From Epiperipatus broadwayi (lineage: Eukaryota > Onychophora > Udeonychophora > Euonychophora > Peripatidae): DNA of 64,000 nucleotides. Where the stretch lies: positions 2,417,483 through 2,481,482 of the forward strand of contig JAQFVV010000043.1 in assembly GCA_028023455.1 (NCBI GenBank). Reading direction: 5' to 3'. Both the position numbers and the translations under genes were made by a program. Numbering within the stretch: the stretch's first letter is position 1; each line of letters begins with the position of its first letter. Below, one piece after another: positions 58,301 to 61,974 of this stretch. The notes below the pieces were generated by a model that saw nothing but the letters and a program-made list of their open reading frames with translations, was not told where the DNA came from and did not search any database.

Positions 58301-58410
58301 GCTATTTCTTTAACAGTTAATTTTGAATCGATATTTAATAAACACTCTAAAGATTTTAATTTACTTAAATAAATCTTCTTACTGGTACCTGAAAGTTTAA
58401 ATGCCATTTC
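31214..58410 (-). CDS. ORC6: ORC6, origin recognition complex subunit 6 (3' part of gene)
   Basis: ORC6 is the smallest subunit of the complex that marks replication origins and helps load the MCM helicase; it acts in the nucleus and has a TFIIB-like cyclin-box fold. Coding order here: 58410-58247, 51703-51602, 46415-46306, 40107-40039, 31353-31214; total 585 bp, 194 residues plus TAG. All four introns (6543, 5186, 6198 and 8685 bp) are GT-AG and every junction keeps the frame. Matches to what I know of animal ORC6: KLSGTSKKIY...KSLECLLNID, AIQFGCVEIIKSA, LKLHLDKNKFISL, LFDKICERM, and the C-terminal DDDYFEWKEKILASS. About 60-65 N-terminal residues (first half of the first cyclin-like domain) must lie beyond 64000. 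The introns are packed with repeats; no other host gene is seen inside. Confidence 0.9.
31396..31635. mobile_element. foldback element family B, copy 4
   Basis: An 8-bp duplication ATATTCAG flanks it (31388-31395 and 31636-31643). The tail ('gatcatgtgatgtttagtgg') is on the right. The middle keeps AGAAACTAGCCTGGAGATATTGGAT from the 3' half of the ribozyme but the CTGANGA half is gone. It lies within ORC6 intron, very close to the last exon. Confidence 0.75.
32115..32770. repeat. two decayed hammerhead-family remnants
   Basis: 32120-32240 and 32560-32720 carry fragments such as 'gcctatccagtgct', 'ttatgggtttcgtcagtgag' and 'gactagtttctaacttatgg', 'tcaatgaggaa'. Read on the minus strand these are the TCACTGACGAA...CATAA...AGAAACTAGTC pattern of family B with broken core bases. 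31640-32110 and 32780-33080 hold nothing I recognise. Confidence 0.4.
33554..33596 (+). ncRNA. hammerhead ribozyme motif, core intact
   Basis: CUGAUGA is at 33558-33564, stem II GUGC/GCAU (33565-33568, 33576-33579), GAAA at 33580-33583 and the AUA triplet at 33589-33591. Stem I next to the core is only CAA/UUG, weaker than in the 11703 copy. The next unit (33974-34010) has AGAGATGA in place of CTGATGA but perfect stem II and GAAA. Confidence 0.6.
33629..33920. mobile_element. foldback element family B, copy 5, near-perfect hairpin
   Basis: A 12-bp duplication TAATAATGATTC lies at 33617-33628 and 33921-33932. The arms of about 110 bp (AAAACAAAACAACACTCTCC ... GTGCCTACTC) are almost identical complements. 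The loop is only the ribozyme 3' part (AGTCTGGGGATATTGGAT). The tail is on the right. The near identity of the arms suggests recent insertion or arm gene conversion. Confidence 0.85.
34216..35730. other. intron DNA without recognised feature
   Basis: A small GC-rich spot GGCCGCCGCCGC lies near 34924. Otherwise it is AT-rich sequence with no ORF or repeat family I can identify. Confidence 0.4.
35735..36285. repeat. inverted pair of hammerhead-family units
   Basis: 35735-36110 is a minus-orientation unit of the 20.6-kb array family; 36120-36280 is a partial plus-orientation unit ('gtgcatcttgggaatca', 'ctctggtcatatgtttataa', 'tagtttaacgaatgactaat'). In the first, the ribozyme region reads UUGUUUGAGUGCUGAUUCGG.. 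with CAAAA, so both core parts are lost. Stem II can still form. Confidence 0.55.
36869..36913 (-). ncRNA. hammerhead-like motif in the Penelope terminal region
   Basis: Minus strand: ACAC (36913-36910) can pair with GUGU (36872-36869) as stem I. Core CUGAAGA (36909-36903), one extra A, GAGU/ACUC stem II with a large loop, GAAA (36880-36877), then C and triplet GUU (36875-36873). It fits the hammerhead consensus except for the additional A before stem II, which it shares with the other CTGAAGAAG...CGAAAC motifs in the window. Confidence 0.45.
36945..37105. repeat. two head-to-head tRNA-like fragments
   Basis: On the minus strand 37024-36945 reads GAATAGCTCAGTTGGTAGAG, CGTTTGCCTTAAATTC, and a B-box-like GAGTTCAACTTCT: a tRNA D arm and anticodon region. 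On the plus strand 37062-37089 reads GGGTGGGTTCAAATCCTCCC followed by GAGTCCTCCA: a tRNA T arm and 3' half. Neither folds into a complete cloverleaf in my reading, so this is a tRNA-derived part of the element, not a tRNA gene. Confidence 0.5.
37135..37690 (-). pseudogene. Penelope-like GIY-YIG endonuclease fragment
   Basis: The minus-strand frame 37676-37305 encodes the end of the RT-to-endonuclease linker (VIGTVVYPYIPGMADKLKKI) followed by the endonuclease: CIYEIPCECGRKYIGETCHP, then VEQRLKEHKL. The pair YEIPC (GIY position) and KYIGET (YIG) with the R..EH helix is the Penelope-type GIY-YIG nuclease that nicks DNA for target-primed insertion. After a stop and frameshifts it continues TDHVCTNEHMLKWENTKIL and PISQPSVAIHNVWKP, the usual C-terminal end. 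No RT domain is joined. Upstream lies only the terminal repeat. Confidence 0.85.
37800..39470. other. intron DNA; one family-C motif remnant
   Basis: At 38548-38586 the plus strand has TCTGAAGAAGATTGCTGGGG then CAATTGAAACTATAAACTG, matching the motif at 58527-58560. A 125-codon minus frame (38437-38814) is low-complexity (F, S, I, L) and I do not regard it as a gene. Nothing else is recognised. Confidence 0.4.
39485..39990. repeat. palindromic repeat plus a partial extra arm
   Basis: The arms 39769-39857 ('gctcaaggctaaata', 'actaatcattaaaata', 'cagtcaatacttagacaatc') and 39917-39984 are complementary around a ~60-bp centre with 'aagtttgccttggacaacag'. A third copy of an arm and centre ('acacttagacaatcccaata', 'tttcaaactgttgtcaagg') lies at 39485-39560 in direct orientation. 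A weaker match is at 38085-38130. Confidence 0.6.
40039..40107 (-). CDS. ORC6: ORC6 exon (fourth in window)
   Basis: Acceptor ATTTTTAG, 69 bp, donor TAAAG|GTATTT. With one base carried over it encodes ELKNAVTLKRPRSLFERIDE then LSK. This region is basic and poorly conserved in the family, so support comes from the splice sites, the phase fit at both ends and the KRPR basic patch expected here. Low standalone confidence, raised by context. Confidence 0.75.
40255..40695. repeat. direct repeats of about 115 bp, about 320 bp apart
   Basis: 40255-40368 and 40577-40688 share 'aata.atcccagtgcataa', 'ctatactgaaataaatatac', 'attaaatcaccccaca', 'ggttaagaaatccagtacc' and 'gccctctgtgaacta' with about 5% differences. 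They flank a 210-bp centre, an LTR-like or tandem-dimer arrangement. No ORF. Confidence 0.65.
40700..44515. other. intron DNA without a recognised element
   Basis: Scattered short frames, the longest 85 codons, show no family motif. 41690-41840 and 42710-43150 are a little richer in G+C and may be old element remnants. No repeat partner was found by eye. Confidence 0.35.
44520..44965. repeat. hammerhead-family unit with inverted partial copy
   Basis: 44525-44845 is a minus-orientation unit of the 20.6-kb family; 44850-44965 is a partial plus-orientation unit ('gggatagtgaaaattacatt', 'ggataatctctagtctaagg'). The ribozyme region on the minus strand (44690-44640) has CCAA, CUGAUGA (44676-44670), a perfect GUGCU/AGCAC stem, then AAAA instead of GAAA, and AUC then UUGG. 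Only G12 is lost, which is enough to inactivate it. Confidence 0.65.
45472..45825. mobile_element. non-autonomous hAT element
   Basis: The left end CAGGGGTTCCCAACC and right end GATTGAAAACCCCCG are hAT-type inverted termini. The 8-bp flanks ATCTATGC and GTTTATGA agree at five positions, so the duplication is old. 354 bp, no transposase. Confidence 0.75.
46306..46415 (-). CDS. ORC6: ORC6 exon (third in window)
   Basis: Acceptor ATTTTAG, 110 bp, donor AGTCG|GTAAGA. It encodes RLLKLHLDKNKFISLVKARK then LFDKICERMESHAKSIV. The pattern LKL..DKNK.......K..FD.+C..+E is the strongly conserved middle of ORC6. A family-B foldback (46595-47013) sits only 180 bp upstream of this exon in the intron. Confidence 0.92.
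46595..47013. mobile_element. foldback element family B, copy 6 (longest)
   Basis: An exact 15-bp duplication TTTATAAAAAAATAA is at 46580-46594 and 47014-47028. The tail (GCCACTAAACATTACACGATC) is on the left. The plus-strand ribozyme region has TCTCACTGACGAAGACC then CACAAGCC, but GAAAC is altered to CAAACAAC. AGTCTGGGGAT and ATATTGGATGAG follow. It keeps more of the centre ('taagtagagataaatgggtg', 'gctgcaggagaggtgcatta') than other copies. Confidence 0.85.
47270..47700 (+). pseudogene. mariner-like transposase, N-terminal remnant
   Basis: 47275-47390 resembles a mariner-type terminal region ('gcagtctgacaattaagttt'). The frame from about 47450 reads VEMKLEIRQSKFVMNNIKKK, TAVYKWIKYFSEGRKSITNE. 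This fits the helix-turn-helix region of mariner transposases (..V..W.+RF.EGR.S+.+). Stops follow at 47583 and beyond, and no DDE catalytic domain or right terminus is seen. The assignment is by pattern only. Confidence 0.5.
48066..48266 (+). CDS. unidentified basic ORF fragment
   Basis: A 66-codon open stretch between stops (NPVKKYKLQKDGLTEDD, then CIDKLMQHLKARYRRRIKRR, then KLVKTLYYLLKIDERSVYE). The strongly basic RYRRRIKRRRRK segment and mixed composition look protein-like. It could be part of a retroelement nucleic-acid-binding region. I do not recognise it. The upstream part (47750-48060) is A-rich with short frames. Confidence 0.25.
   Translation, partial: KNPVKKYKLQKDGLTEDDRMHKTCIDKLMQHLKARYRRRIKRRRRKLVKTLYYLLKIDERSVYEAK
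48664..49262. repeat. head-to-tail dimer of a ~298-bp unit
   Basis: Units 48664-48961 and 48962-49262 share nearly every block: 'acatattcttcagatgtggt', 'GGTTCAAA' (B-box-like), 'ccaaaattttctttcaggta', 'attattggccagtaaatggg', 'gactaaacttgtatcagcag', 'tctgggaga'. Each ends in a hairpin, CCATTGT-TGT-ACAATGG in unit 1 and CCGTTGT-TCT-ACAACGG in unit 2; the stem change is compensatory. No ORF. Confidence 0.75.
50015..50180. repeat. terminal fragment related to the 2697-3585 element
   Basis: ACACCCACGCCGCTTGATGG then CGTATTTTCGCGGCC resembles the left end at 2711-2735 (CACAGCCACTTGATGGCGTTG). CpG-rich for this window. No partner terminus was found nearby. Confidence 0.35.
50515..50877. mobile_element. 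foldback element family B, copy 7
   Basis: An exact 16-bp duplication TAATATAATAATTTAT is at 50499-50514 and 50878-50893. The tail is on the right. It keeps the full set of internal blocks, including 'cctccagcagccacagccac' and 'ttttatctctacttaactac', and a near-intact minus-strand hammerhead. Probably closest to the family's full-length form after 46595. Confidence 0.85.
50620..50678 (-). ncRNA. hammerhead ribozyme motif in family B copy 7
   Basis: Minus strand: AUCCAA (50678-50673) pairs with UUGGAU (50625-50620); UCCUCA (50669-50664) pairs with UGGGGA (50633-50628). The core is CUGAUGA (50663-50657), GAAA (50643-50640) and triplet AUC (50636-50634). Stem II is GGU/GCC flanked by A on each side. 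The stem III pair next to the triplet is C-A instead of C-G, a probable weakening. Confidence 0.65.
51163..51240. repeat. dispersed repeat, inverted copy of 13380-13465
   Basis: It reads 'gaggtccctagtgacgattt', 'tttcagacgctctttgctaa' and 'ggtttacagccttgttaaaa', the complement of the copy at 13380. Confidence 0.65.
51602..51703 (-). CDS. ORC6: ORC6 exon (second in window)
   Basis: Acceptor TTTATAG, 102 bp, donor GGCAG|GTATTA. It completes the split codon to R and encodes YVTSIKATLSETQMDAVDFN then QTIYPAAAVFVVG. It corresponds to the linker and start of the second cyclin-like domain (human ...LPQTQQ.DLDLSRPLFTSAAL). Too short to stand out as an ORF; found by homology and phase. Confidence 0.88.
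51905..52125. mobile_element. palindromic element with hammerheads in both arms
   Basis: The arms (GTTATATATAGAG..., 'cataagctcttaacaa', CTTTGCAGAATATCCCC) are complementary to 52060-52122. It is the same family as 30208-30616 but shorter. The minus-strand ribozyme (51950-52008) keeps all core residues. The plus-strand one (about 52020-52075) has CTGAGGA and AGAAAC but TTC for the triplet. It lies 200 bp from the second ORC6 exon. Confidence 0.7.
51950..52008 (-). ncRNA. hammerhead ribozyme motif, intact core and stem I
   Basis: Minus strand: AUAUCC (52008-52003) pairs with GGAUAU (51955-51950); ACCUCA (51998-51993) pairs with UGGGGU (51964-51959). The core is CUGAGGA (51992-51986; position 7 is variable in hammerheads), GAAA (51974-51971) and triplet GUC (51967-51965), with cleavage predicted after it. 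Stem II is only GC/GC within AGCCAGUAGCA. Together with 30544-30602 it is the best candidate for testing. Confidence 0.7.
52280..53020 (-). pseudogene. CR1/L2-type non-LTR retrotransposon RT remnant
   Basis: Minus-strand frames read VRYLKRNSNKNLPNPYYYDR then FNELTRASKKF, and later DLKFTFDCFKSEKTPETNN then ILGRVSK, and NDTKRYLTISSLLIP then KFFERI. This order (R.KN.YY..F.....SKK.W, then K...SP..D.IP.R.LK, then YR.IS.LP...K.FE+I) fits the N-terminal part of a CR1/L2/Jockey-like reverse transcriptase. Frequent shifts and stops break it, and the catalytic F/YADD region is absent. Confidence 0.5.
53030..54530. other. intron DNA without recognised feature
   Basis: AT-rich sequence with T runs at 53671 and 53750. 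No ORF or repeat partner seen. Confidence 0.35.
54540..55270 (-). pseudogene. non-LTR retrotransposon ORF2 C-terminal remnant
   Basis: A 120-codon minus frame (55268-54906) reads FGRLQFMDNKRIAKIVFNWV, MSKGQVTRWVRKVMRYAKDL, then RELERWRNSMESK. With frameshifts it continues LFKVRTGSLAIREYTCKWK, NLGDLFCKLCNE and KHLLIECKCLK. The last part is the cysteine/histidine knuckle (CK.C....E...H.L..C) typical of the end of non-LTR reverse transcriptases. The RT core is not present. Clade uncertain. Confidence 0.6.
55655..55760 (+). repeat. decayed partner of the 29163 palindrome
   Basis: GATCTAATGAAAACGACTGC, ACAGTCAAAACTGTAAG and AAAGAAAATG line up with CTGATGAAGACTGACGGACA, GTCGAAACTGTAAGG at 29267-29303. 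Core bases are mutated. Confidence 0.4.
56034..56130 (+). mobile_element. tRNA-derived SINE copy 3
   Basis: It has TCAAGCGTTGATGAGCTGCC, a B-box region GCAGGTTCGCCG interrupted by a C run (56089-56100), the tail GATGATATGACACATGG and A7. The flanks are ACTTATTGAATTG and ACTTACTGAATTG (56021-56033 and 56131-56143; 12 of 13 match). Part of the 5' tRNA-like head is deleted. Confidence 0.75.
56185..57110 (+). pseudogene. RTE-like retrotransposon ORF, C-terminal remnant, interrupted
   Basis: 56195-56423 reads ETWTMNIKNANRLKAFEM, SWRKIEKIN, KEVLERINEKRRLTEEIRDR, then IGHTLKN. After the insertion at 56424-56828 it resumes (ERMTLLDDIRGGKRYVELKI then WAMKRMNWKNR in shifted frames). ETWT....RL.AFEMW.WR.M.KI.W.D...N..VL..I.E.R.....I..RK..WIGH.L and the later LLDDIR...Y..LK..A..R..W are the usual end of RTE-type reverse transcriptase ORFs. 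Stops in several places mark it as dead. Confidence 0.7.
56424..56828. mobile_element. insertion with ~85-bp direct terminal repeats and 15-bp duplication
   Basis: An exact 15-bp duplication GCATACATTAAAAAC is at 56409-56423 and 56829-56843. The first and last ~85-90 bp are direct repeats ('TCTTAC.GGC.GGCGAG', 'gaaatttatatttaagaaat', 'agcgcattat', 'gattgacttccgttt'). The ~230-bp middle has no ORF. This LTR-like plan with a long target duplication fits no standard class I can name; a retrozyme-like element is possible, but I see no hammerhead core in it. Confidence 0.7.
57115..58240. other. intron DNA; weak decayed coding at 57600-57930
   Basis: On the plus strand 57612-57920 one frame has only two stops in about 100 codons (NFHLNLQFIKRAYITKLIAL, LENDYRFLYVITVAEHSTLI). 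Its composition is protein-like but I recognise no family. The rest is AT-rich with nothing visible. Confidence 0.3.
58247..58410 (-). CDS. ORC6: ORC6 exon (first in window)
   Basis: Acceptor TATAG precedes GAAATGGCA; donor AACAG|GTTTGT. The exon is 164 bp, begins in phase 0 and ends two bases into a codon. It encodes EMAFKLSGTSKKIYLSKLKS then LECLLNIDSKLTVKEIAIQF and GCVEIIKSAQETLN. This corresponds to the conserved helices ending the first cyclin-like domain (human pattern KLSG....Y...LKS.ECLL). The internal ATG is not the gene start, because homology continues upstream in other animals and an acceptor precedes it. Confidence 0.92.
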
Positions 58411-58429
58411 CTATACGAAAAAAAAAAAA

Positions 58430-58990
58430 AAAAGGCATTTAATTTAAGATCAAATAATATTAATATCATCTATGTTTTTTATTACTTTTACAATATTTTT
58501 TTTTTTTTACAATCTAATATGATAGTTTCGATTGCCCCAGCAATCTTCTTCAGAATTATAACAAACATAATACAAATACATGAATATAAATGCACATGAA
58601 TATATAATTTTACATTTTATGTATATATATAATTAATTAATCCGTTTTTTATAAAATCTTTATTTTTTGTACAATGCTTACATAACACCCATCACCATCG
58701 ACAGTTTCGATTGCCCCTGCAATCTTCTTCAGAACTATAAAATATATACACATATACATAAATATAAATCACACAAACTATATATAATTTATATACAAAT
58801 TATATAACCTTATAAAATCCAAACATATATATATATTCATAAAAATATACAACATACCTATAACTTGTATATCCCCTCAAATACATGAATACTCATAAAA
58901 TAAAATAATCAAAACTGTCGATGATGATGGGTGTTATGTAAGCATTGTACAAAAAATAAAGATTTTATAAAAAACGGATTAATTAATTAA
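58430..58990. mobile_element. family C repeats: one solo unit and one palindrome
   Basis: 58430-58560 (minus) holds TCTGAAGAAGATTGCTGGGG, CAATCGAAACTATC and 'agtaataaaaaacatagatg'. 58629-58704 and 58911-58988 are complementary arms ('aatccgttttttataaaatc', 'tttattttttgtacaatgct', 'tacataacacccatca') of a palindrome containing another motif at 58694-58732 (minus; CUGAAGA, GAUUGC/GCAAUC, GAAA, C-U-GUC). That copy keeps a GUC triplet. Confidence 0.55.
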
Positions 58991-59289
58991 TTAAGGCAAT
59001 GCAATAAAGGAACAAATTAAGATTATATATATATACATCTTACTCTTTTTTATATTAGGTTGTAAAAAAGGCATTGTAAAAGTAATAAAGAATATAGATG
59101 ACATTAATTTTATATGAATTTGGCAATGCAATAGGAAAGATAAAATTAAGATCAAATATTGATTAATGCAATGATGTTTAAAGCAAAAATAATTATTCAA
59201 TAATTTTAAATTTGAATTATTCGGTAAAATATATTTATTTTGAATATATATCACAACTTTCTCTATATGCTTGTAAAAACAGTCCTCTT

Positions 59290-59520
59290 AACTCTACTCC
59301 ACAATCAGCCTATTGTAAGGTAGGTCATCAATGGATACTATACGATACATTTCCAGGCTGATTTCAGGTTTTTGCTTTTGTCAGAGTCCTCTCAGGAAGA
59401 GGTGAAAACTGAAACTGGTCACAAAATATAGATAATTTAGCATTATATATCTTGAGCCTAGTGATTACTCAAGCTTATCCTGGATGGCTCTAGAGTAAGA
59501 TGAAGAGAAATAATCTTGAA
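59290..59520. repeat. decayed family-B-like remnant
   Basis: Blocks 'atcaatggatactatacga', 'caggctgatttcaggttttt', 'gtcagagtcctctcagga', 'gtgattactcaagctt' and 'tggatggctctagagtaaga' recall the family-B layout (compare 32560-32720). No intact ribozyme core. Confidence 0.35.
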
Positions 59521-59914
59521 AATATAAAAACTTTTGGAAATGAATACAAAAAGATGGTGATATTGGAATATTGTTAAACTGTAAAAAAGAAGTTTTAGTA
59601 TTTTGTTTAAAAAAAATTAAAGCTAGTATGTAGATGGATCCCTCATTAAAAAATCAAAAACAAAAAACGCCCCATACCTTAATGTATTCATGAACAAGCA
59701 TAAAGAAAATAAAATACTATAATAAATCAAGCAAAATAATTAGGAAATACTTTTAGACTAGATTTTTGATAAGAAAAGCACGAGTCAATTACTATAGATA
59801 GAGAATGTTTTTGAATTAATGTTCACTTTAAAATATAATTATCAATAAAGCAAGTCATATATAATGTGACATTGCTTTTATAAGCTTATATTTACAAAAA
59901 TGTAATACAGAGTG

Positions 59915-60215
59915 AACCAATAGCTCAAACAAACTCTTAATTGATAAATGCGGTAAGAGAAAATATTTAAAATCTCTATCCGAAATACTTTTATCCCCAG
60001 ACCAATTGGTTTCGAACTTATGGCTCACCTCAGTGCTGGGTTTTGAGTTGATATTTTAGATCTAGTGTCTGAATATTCTAGCTCCTCATTGAGATGAGCC
60101 ATAAGCTCGAAAACAATTGGTTTGGGGAAAAGAGTATTTCGGATAAAGATTTTAAATATTTTCTCTTACCGCATTTATCAATTAAGAGTTTATTTGAGCT
60201 ATTGAAACGCTCTCC
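59915..60215. mobile_element. palindromic element with broken hammerhead-like centre
   Basis: The arms (AATAGCTCAAACAAACTCTT, 'aattgataaatgcggtaag', 'aaatatttaaaatctctatc') at 59920-60025 match the complement of 60095-60207. The centre carries GCTCCTCATTGAGATGAGCC, ATAAGCTCGAAAAC and GGTTTGGGGA: stem parts are kept but CTGANGA is disrupted. Confidence 0.6.
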
Positions 60216-61165
60216 GTATTATTTTAAAATATGAAAAAACAGATAAAACCGTGAGTAAATCCCTTTTTAACATTTAAGACTATTTTAGTTGTAAATGACA
60301 GATCGAAGATAAAGATTATATAATTGATTGTAGATGAAATTTAATTGATTTATTTATTTTAGTTTGAAGTTTATTTTAATATGAAACTGCAAAGTTTAAA
60401 CGTTTAGTTGTCAGAGAATATGCTAAAATAAAATAAATATGGAATTGAATGGGTGCTAGTTGCAAGTATGTACTACTGTATTCATATCACGCAGAAAAAA
60501 AAAAGATAAATTCAAAAACAAAATATATATTAAGCAAACAAATAACGAGAGAAAAACAAATATTTTCAAAAATGTGATCAATGCAAATGACGTGGAGAAA
60601 GGCAAAAAAAAAACAAAAAAAAAACAGAATACCACAAAAATGTTTGAAAACAAGAAAATATGACTTTAGAAAACAAACCTGAAAACAATGTATTTAAGAA
60701 CGAACAATGAGTGAAAAACAAACAATACAAGAAATTAAATTAACAACGATGGCAATTTTTAATTTAATTTCTTCCGGAATGTTTGCACTGTTGATGCTTA
60801 TTAAAAATATGTTTTCCAATCATTATTTGTTCAATATATATATTATTTTCAGGTTTGTTTTCTAAATGAATTACACCATCATTATATTTTTAATCAGATT
60901 AAATTATTTTTGCATTTTTGTTTATTTATGAAAAAATGAAACTTATCGATCTACCAATTCTTGTCTATTTTAGTATATGAATAATAATTCCACCAAATAG
61001 TAGCAAATACATACAACTAGTACTATTAAAAAATTAAAGAATTTGATAAAATTGATAAAAAATCAATAATAATAATAATGTAGTATATCCTGATTGAGAA
61101 AACTGCAATTCATTTGTCTCAAAAAAATGTTTAATGATATATACAATTTTATGAACAACATACAA
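60216..61165. other. AT-rich noncoding DNA
   Basis: Contains an A-rich stretch (60490-60660) whose frames on both strands are low complexity. No feature is recognised. Confidence 0.4.
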
Positions 61166-61179
61166 TGTGATAATTTTAA

Positions 61180-61431
61180 TTAATAATTTATAAAGCGCAT
61201 ACTCATTACGTAATATATATTAAGGCTATAACCTTAAGACTATGTGCCTAAATGTGACAGTAAGGACTTCTACAAATCTTAACACAAGATTAATGACTTT
61301 AAAAGCCAAGAGCGGCCAAATCTTAACGACTTTAAAAGACAAGAATGGTCTTGGCTGCTCGTCTTTTAAAGTCATTAATCTCGTGTTAAGATTTGTAGAG
61401 GTCCTTACTGTAGTATTTAGGCGCATAGTAT
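61180..61431. mobile_element. palindromic element with 14-bp target duplication
   Basis: Exact TGTGATAATTTTAA repeats are at 61166-61179 and 61432-61445. The arms (ACTATG.GCCTAAAT, 'acagtaaggacttctacaaa', 'tcttaacacaagattaatga', 'ctttaaaag') are complementary to 61355-61430. The centre repeats 'aaatcttaacgactttaaaag'. About 50 bp on the left is not mirrored. No ORF. Confidence 0.75.
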
Positions 61432-61974
61432 TGTGATAATTTTAAAAATCAATGGTACTTAGAGATCTAATAAACCTTCGATGATAAATTGTAAAAAATT
61501 TAATTTTACTTTTAATGTAAAACTTTTCCTTAAAATTTAGTGCTTATTTGCTTTTCGACATGAAAAAGCAAATGCTCCAATAGCTAATGAGCGAGGTTTG
61601 GTAAACCAAAGGTATTATATCCAAGTTGTAATCTTTTCCATCATCTGATTATAAGCTCATCTTATATCAAAATCTACATAGTTTTATATATTCTCTTCCA
61701 ACAGTCTTTATAATAACCATTTTATTTTGTTTTTTACATTGTTTTTCTCTCTCTTAATATCTATTACTAATTTTAATATTGGACTGCGGCAATATAGGAT
61801 GTTAGTGATCAATAGCAAAAATAATTTCAAAGGATACAGAAAAAAGCAATCTTAATCTATTCTTATCCGCTGTGTTAACAATGTTATAACTAAGTACAAC
61901 AAACAAGACTTAAAATTTGTATTAACTGCAAATTTCAGCCACATATTATGATCAATAAAATAGTTATAACTATA

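Noticed and set aside
58147-58410. ATG at 58407 as the ORC6 start codon
   Set aside because: An acceptor AG immediately precedes GAAATG, and animal ORC6 has about 60 more N-terminal residues.
60460-60663. 67-codon lysine-rich ORF
   Set aside because: Translation of A-rich low-complexity DNA; the opposite strand is equally open.
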